DNA from: Bugula neritina
Taxonomy: Eukaryota; Bryozoa; Gymnolaemata; Cheilostomatida; Bugulidae
Length of the DNA: 26,119 nucleotides
Direction of reading: 5' to 3'
NCBI GenBank assembly: GCA_964035545.1
Contig: CAXIUT010000165.1
Span: forward strand, 1-26,119
Positions 20,440-26,119 of this stretch are shown piece by piece; positions within the stretch are counted from its first letter, which is position 1; every line of letters begins with the position of its first letter. The position numbers were made by a program, and so were the translations under genes. Under the pieces are notes generated by a model. That model had not been told where the DNA came from, ran no database searches, and saw only the letters and a list, made by a program, of their open reading frames with translations.

Positions 20440-21452
20440 TAGACGAGAAGCTACTCTAATTCTACACTCATATTCATGAACATTAGTATCTGATATGTCC
20501 GATTAGCATTTCATAATAAAATAAAAACAATAAGATATTGGTTAGGAAATGGGGTGATCAACTTGCTTCTCTCTCTAAAGCTCAAATCTAGTCCTATGTT
20601 GATTAAATTTGGATTAATAATATTGTAAAAACATATGCAGGAATGGCTTAGAAGTTGCCTGTTATTGGAATATCAGATATATATATTTAAAATAACGAGT
20701 TTCCTCTAGTAATAGTTACTAGGTGTTGTTAAAGAGAAGAGTATTTGGATAATTTCAAAACAATAATTAAGAGTATGTTTGGACATATCAACAAAATAGC
20801 AGAAAAAGGAGAGAAAGTAACTAAAATATAGGATATATAGTAATGGAGCAAGGAATATCTTCCTCAGCAATCAGCTAAATCAATATCTAAGTTGATATAA
20901 CTTAAAAATACTCTTCCCAAAGTAAATAAAATAACTTATAAAATATAAATATCACAAGAGTAAAAGTAATGGATTTTATCTTTTACTGGTCATAGTGCTA
21001 CAAGTAAGTTATAGATGGTGTATAATGGTTAAAAACATAATTACTAACCTGGTCCTTTACTGCAGGTAGCCAACAAAAGTCAGCTCTTATTTATAATGCA
21101 GACAACTAGAGGTAAAAAAGTTGTTTTTTGGATGTCGATTAAACCATAGATAAACCCATCAAATCTATTTGGAACATACTATATCGATAAAAGCAAGAAA
21201 TCAGTTCTTTTGGGCTTAGAAAAGCGTTCTGTGCATGTATTATAAAATGAGGCGAATTGTGTGGGATTCGGAAAGGAGATACTATTGGCAATAGGTAAAT
21301 TAGATATCGTGTTATCTGCTTTTAATGTTGAGAATGTTAGTTATTTTCCTTGTAGTTATGGGATCGATGAAGAGAAGGGAGTAAAGGGATGTGAGGATTT
21401 TTTGGGAAGACAGTTTGTTTTAAAACAATTGTAGGTGTATAAAATAAATTGA
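20439..21452 (+). CDS. TLDc-like protein, 5'-truncated at the telomeric tract
   Basis: About 337 codons open in one frame from the edge of tract 2 to TGA, without introns. No ATG occurs in frame until 20643, yet coding-like sequence starts well before it (VRKWGDQLASLSKAQIQSYV), so the natural 5' end seems lost. An ATG at 20343, just left of the tract, is in the same frame, giving a fused Gly/Leu/Val/Trp leader; this may be chance. The C-terminal half resembles a TLDc domain: PGPLLQVANKSQLLF, GKKVVFWMSIKP, SVLLGLEKRSVHVL, FGKEILLAIGKLD, VSYFPCSYGID. TLDc proteins act in oxidative-stress response and V-ATPase regulation; the domain call is tentative. The stop is 14 nt from that of the next gene. 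Confidence 0.62.
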
Positions 21453-21466
21453 TAGTATTATAGCAA

Positions 21467-23166
21467 TCATGATTCTAGTTAATCTGATTATTCTTCTTAT
21501 TATTAGTTGTATTAATCTTAGTTTTCTAGGTATTGGATTGGAAGCGGGTTGTAGTCATAGGAAGATTCTGATGAGGAAGATGGAACTAATTCTAGTTAAT
21601 TAGACTATTCTATCAGATTTATCATTGATTGTTATGGCTAGCTATGAATTTCTTGGCTGTAGAGTTCGATTTAATTACTACTGCAATCAATAGCTTAGTT
21701 TTATTCTTGATCAATATCTATTTAATTTTATGATTGCCAGATGATAATTTTATTACTGACTGTGACCATCCGCGAGTGATGGATATCGAAGGCACTGCAG
21801 TCAGGCCAACTGGTATGCTGTGTAATTGATTCTTATTGCAGAATGGCTGTGAGTTTTTAGTTGAAGATGAAAAGCCAACTATTTAAAAAATAAGTTTATA
21901 TTTTATACATTCTAATATTCGATGGAGACACTAAGGTGACAATCGGTTGTAGATTTTACGGGTTGAGAAGATATATATGCTATCTATTGGATACGACAAG
22001 AGTAGATTCTAGTTGGTTGAGATGGATGTCCATGAAGCTGTGTTATCCTTGGAATTTTTATAGCATAGTTTATTATTTTTGGTTGAATTTACATACAACA
22101 GGCTGAGTGGCACTTATCGAATACATCATCTAGTTACTATCAAATACTATATTTCTAGTATTGCTATAAGGTCTGATTATTCTATCTATATTGCCACTAG
22201 CATCAACGACTGATATGCAAGTAGTTAGTCCACCAACAAATAACATATTTTATTAATTCCATTTGCAAAATAACAATTTCCCTTAGGTTATAATTTTGCT
22301 TTATACTTGTATTTTAGGAAATAAGGTGGGCACTTTCAAGATGGCTAGTCTGTGATAAGAGACAACAGCGATGAGAGTTCCTTTTTTGTTCCAACTCAAA
22401 TCTTGAACGGATCCAAAGTTGGGAAGATGTATGCTGCTATTCATTTTGACATTTTTAGCAATGATGTTCCAGATGGTAGCATTTGCTTATTTTCTAAGTT
22501 AGCAGACCAGACAGATGAGGTTGCCTTTGCTGTTGAATTTTATAAAACTGGCATTGCCAAGATTGTTAATTTTACTAGACTATGCTGTCTATTGTTTGAA
22601 GGGATGTTAATTTATATTTTTATGATAGGATTTGTTGAAATAGTTATTGAGGAGACGGGTGGTGTTGGTTCTGAATTATTTGGATTAGTAGTTGCATAGT
22701 TCTATGACTTTGTTTTATAGGTTTTTTATTTATTTTTATGGGATTTTGTTATTTGTGCCTATGATCGATAGCAGGTGTAGTTGCTTTTATTGGTTATTTT
22801 GGAAATGATCGGTATATGATATAGCTTTTTCGTATTATTGTTATTCTAGATATTTGAAAATGGATAGTTATATGAGGTTATTGATGATTTATTATTTTAT
22901 TTATTTGTTTATTCTATTGCTAAGGAGTTATGGAATTGATTAATAGTTTTTTTGGTTGATTAGTGTTTTTATTTTCATCTAGAATTGTTGTGAATCTAAT
23001 ATTTAGGATTCTTTCTGTAGTTACTATACTGATAAATTAAATCCCATTGAATCCAGGGCTTGATATATTAACTTTATTATTCTAGTTTTGTTGTCTTTAT
23101 CTTATAGAAGTGTTTGGACTTTATAATATAGATTATACTTTATTTTGAGGAGGGTTGTGAGTCCAT
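21467..23166 (-). CDS. LisH-CTLH-WD40 protein (WDR26/GID7-like)
   Basis: 559 residues with one 20-nt intron (23119-23138) near the start (MDSQPSSKQ/I). A LisH motif follows: IIKLIYQALDSMGFNLSV with QQLQKESQIL, then a CTLH-like segment (NNLIQLSIFKYLEQQQYEKA) at about 70-105. From about 190 to 470 the sequence has beta-propeller character with WD-like strands: ATIWNIIAKN, SVQDLSWNKKGTLIAVVSY, NMLFVGGLTTCISVVDASGN, MVTVSNKIIIWQSQ. WDR26/GID7 proteins are subunits of the CTLH E3 ubiquitin ligase, and TOPLESS-type corepressors share the layout; which applies here is open. The tail is Ser/Glu/Gln-rich. The start is 90 nt from the meckelin stop, same strand. Confidence 0.8.
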
Positions 23167-23256
23167 GATTTACATAATATACAAAGTTTATTATTATTAT
23201 AATCACTTTAAATAAGTTTGTTTGTATATGTTATTATTTAAAATAATATATGAAGA

Positions 23257-25971
23257 TCAGTTAAAAAATTTATCATCGATTAGGGTATTTTTACTCAAAT
23301 TCCTTTTAACAAAGAAAGATAGCAAAAAGATGAAAAATTTCTAAAAGACAAATGCAATCAAGAAAGAGAAATAAACACTCTTTGTTGCTATGTAAAAAAT
23401 ATTGACAAAGTTTATGAAATTGAAAAGAAGGATAAACTCATGACCTGAAACCATCACATTGCTGAACTAGTACCACATATCTTTGAAAAATATTGGAAGC
23501 TTACCAATAGTTTAAGTATCTATAGGCCAGTTTATGATCTTTTATAAAAGGGTGCGCTCACGGACGTTTAGATTTGATGTTTTGATGCCTTATAAATAAA
23601 ATTTGAAGGTTTATAACATAGTGCTTGTTATTTAATCTAGATCTTTGTAGTCTTAGTCTGTTAGATTTTAAGGAATAGGATTTGCAAGAGCTGATACATT
23701 GAAAGCCTTACTGGCTAGTTTAGTGTTAAATCTGCTGACGTATTTAACTTGGAAGGCTTGACGGACTTAGAATGGAAATATTACTTAGAATGTCTGACAT
23801 TGTTAAGTATCTTATAGCTTAAATGATCTACTTTTTCCAAAAGCTAAATTAGTTAGTAACTACCTTTGGCTTATTTTTCAAACATGTTTTCAATATAAGT
23901 GAGACTACCTTCAGACTGTCCCATGGGATTCATTCCATGGATGTAGTATCCATGGAGTGCTTAGTCAAATATTATAATAGAAATGTTGGTGACGCTGCAT
24001 AGATCGACGAAATCTTCAATTGGAAGAGGGAACCAAGTTTTTACTGTGTGTCTGATAACTAAATAAATATTGGAGTACTGAATTGAGCGAGCGCAACGAT
24101 GAATATTGAGAAAGTGATGATGAAATAAGAAAGAATCGGACTGGTGATAACAGTATTATCTACTACTTGTGGTGAAGTGTTAGGAACCATTATATTAAGG
24201 TTGATCCAGTTGAGACCTTAAAGGAAGAGTAAAGCCATGAGGGATATGAATTCTATGTTGATTATTCTGCTCATTGATAGTTAGTAAAGTTAGTTGACTA
24301 GAAGGACTTTTCTCCAGACTGAGACTTCTTTTCTATTTTTTCCAATTTAAAACTTTCCGAGTTATTTTTATTTTTACCAATCAATGAGGAAATAATCTGT
24401 GGAATTGACCATATTCCAGATGATGATGAAGATGGCGACAATCGTGAAGCTGAAGGTCATATAGAAGAAAACATCAAAAACTTTATAGAGTTGTTCTGGG
24501 TCATTGTCAGGAGTGGGCAGGATAATAAAGATGGTTTGTTGGAATTTATAGAAACAGAAGAGGAAAGTAGTCAATATGAATAGCCATAGCCACAGACCTA
24601 CGGCAACGAATTTGATTATATGAACAAAAGCTAATGCGATTACCTTGAAACAGTAGAAAGGATCGCTTTTTTAGTCTGGATTGTAGCGGTAATATCGACA
24701 AAAACTGATTATGAAGGAGATGAAGATAGCAACTGCGAAAACGGCTAAATAAGGCATATAATTGATGGTTGTGTTGACAGAATCTGAAATTGTTTTGATT
24801 GTGGCTGGACTGTTATTTGATAATGATAAAGAGGGGACTCTTAAAGGTGGTTATGTTGTGAATTTTAGCTATATGCTGTTATAACTTGCAGGTCTGAAAC
24901 GTTTGTAGTATGATCCTGAGATAGAGATTGGAACTTCATTATAGTTGCCATTCGAATCAACTATATAGACATCGCAATAGTATATAGTTGATAGCGTTCG
25001 AGGATTATTGCATGTTTTATAGAAAAGTAGCCCATAACTCTTGAATTTAACTAAATCTTAGCTATTAAGGTAGCAACGGAAGATACTTTTATCTAGAGAC
25101 TTGATGTCATTGAGAGAGCCATCAGCATTGTATTAAGCAAGTATAAATTGGAAAGTGTTTTTGACAGTTGAGGTATTGGTTCCGATCAGAGAGGATGCTG
25201 AGATGCCAATGGTACTTGTGATTTACCCAGAAAATTTATAAGTTGGGCTATATAATATAAGTATTACAGTCCATCTGAAATGGATTTAGTTGACTGATAA
25301 GATTGTAGTAATGAGCAAAATAAATTGCTTGATATATATCCATTTTATACGCATTTATTCATTAATTGATTACAGGATTGAATGATGTTGTACTGTCCGC
25401 ATCCTATAACAGCCTATTTTAGTCATTTTTTACGTTTATCTATGCGAGATAATCTGTTGGATTGCTTGCTGGAGTTGTTGGACTGAAGGAACCAGTAGTA
25501 TCAGTGTAACAGGCTCCACTGATCCAGTATTGATTCGAACCAGTGCAGGTACAAGATGAGAGAGCGCTGTCATAAGTAGCAGAGGGACCACATTAAATAC
25601 AGCGAGTATTAGTTGAATCTGGATATGAATTTGAACAAGTGGTTATTGTAGGATTAAAGGTGCCATCTTTGTCATAAATAGAGACTATTTGAGTGGCTGC
25701 AGATAAGATGCCTGAATATGATAAAACTTACACTTAAAGCGGTGCATGAGGAATTATGGTTGAATCCAAAGACATCTGGATTATCGTAGAAGGTATTTGA
25801 GCAGTTACAGAAGGTAAAGTCATTGGCTTGGACTGTATTGGTTGGACAGGTGGTGCAGTCAAGAGTAAGAATATCATAGTAATTGGCTGAAGAAGTGCAA
25901 GCTGATGGTTCTGAGTAGGAATTGATAGTCGATAGGAGAGCGATGATGAGTAGAAGTGAAGAGAATTGCAT
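23257..25971 (-). CDS. TMEM67: Meckelin (TMEM67), ciliary transition-zone receptor-like protein
   Basis: 870 residues after removing five introns (23844-23863, 24059-24078, 25275-25294, 25414-25433 of 20 nt; 25712-25733 of 22 nt). A signal peptide (MQFSSLLLIIALLSTINSYS) precedes a Cys-rich extracellular region (CTTCPTNTVQ, CTCTGSNQYW, CNQLMNKCVQ). A large ectodomain leads to several membrane helices (from AVFAVAIFISFIISF onward). Meckelin signatures follow: STDYFLIDW, EVSVWRKVLLVNQL, DFVDLCSVTNISI, HGYYIHGMN and the terminal NLSKNTLIDDKFF, matching NLASKTLVDQRFLI of the family. Meckelin is a MKS-complex component of the transition zone and needed for ciliogenesis. It is somewhat shorter than the human protein (about 995). 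The start lies 49 nt from the terminal telomere, so its 5' flank is minimal. Confidence 0.92.
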
Positions 25972-26020
25972 TAATTTGAAATTTGAATATATTTATGATT
26001 TATTATAGATTTGAATATGA

Positions 26021-26119
26021 GGGGTTGGGGTTGGGGTTGGGGTTGGGGTTGGGGTTGGGGTTGGGGTTGGGGTTGGGGTTGGGGTTGGGGTTGGGGTTGG
26101 GGTTGGGGTTGGGGTTGGG
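26021..26119. repeat. Right telomere, G4T2 repeat
   Basis: An uninterrupted run of GGGGTT units to the last base, in the proper orientation for a right chromosome end. Only 49 nt separate it from the meckelin start codon on the minus strand. Confidence 0.97.

Noticed and set aside
21435-21647. Extension of the TLDc-like gene through a 21-nt intron into an acidic tail
   Set aside because: The opposite strand is the in-frame C-terminus of the LisH-WD40 protein, and 21 nt would be the only multiple-of-three intron in the window.
22352-22699. Plus-strand ORF of 115 codons
   Set aside because: Antisense to the beta-propeller part of the LisH-WD40 gene, which has domain motifs and consistent frame.
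23281-23600. Plus-strand fragments suggesting a broken leucine-rich repeat gene
   Set aside because: The minus strand is the C-terminus of meckelin once a 20-nt intron (23844-23863) is removed, ending in the conserved NLSKNTLIDD motif.
1-26119. CRISPR arrays, insertion sequences, rRNA or tRNA genes
   Set aside because: None seen; the only tandem repeats are telomeric, and the sequence is eukaryotic nuclear DNA.

Overview
The window is macronuclear DNA of a ciliate. It begins with C4A2 repeats and ends with G4T2 repeats, so it has a telomere at each end. Its genes read sensibly only if TAA and TAG encode glutamine and TGA is the sole stop (translation table 6). Introns are minute: I resolved 22, of which 20 are exactly 20 nt and two are 22 nt. 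G4T2 telomeres with the Gln code point to an oligohymenophorean (Tetrahymena, Glaucoma or Paramecium grade), and introns this short resemble Paramecium more than Tetrahymena. The species cannot be named from the sequence.

Coding density is very high: 18 protein genes, no gene-free stretch over 300 nt, and some convergent stop codons only 14-67 nt apart. Under the standard code most genes are invisible. The T-rich block at about 1200-5100, for example, is the antisense of a 1289-residue Gln-rich coiled-coil gene.

Two interstitial G4T2 tracts (12519-12593 and 20345-20439) divide the window into three parts. Part 1 (1-12593) looks like a complete small chromosome: STPGR/SHIPPO protein, NT-C2 coiled-coil protein (-), PRP4-type kinase, a small unknown basic protein, a calcium-dependent protein kinase, family member A (-), a Polo-like kinase, and glyoxalase II (-) whose start lies 66 nt from the tract. 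Part 2 (12594-20439) starts inside family member B (-), then has family member C, a PP2C phosphatase, family member D, mitochondrial EF-Ts (-), a bZIP factor (-) and an acylated MORN-repeat protein (-). Part 3 (20440-26119) starts inside a probable TLDc-type gene, then has a LisH-CTLH-WD40 protein (-) and meckelin/TMEM67 (-), whose start is 49 nt from the terminal telomere.

There is no operon logic, as expected for a eukaryote, but several products are cilium or cortex related (STPGR protein, meckelin, possibly the NT-C2 coiled-coil and MORN proteins) and several are signalling proteins (PRP4, CDPK, PLK, PP2C). The most unusual points are the one-sided interstitial telomeres that cut into genes, the near-invariant 20-nt introns, an undescribed four-member gene family (A-D), and a +1 frameshift at UUU-UGA in glyoxalase II.
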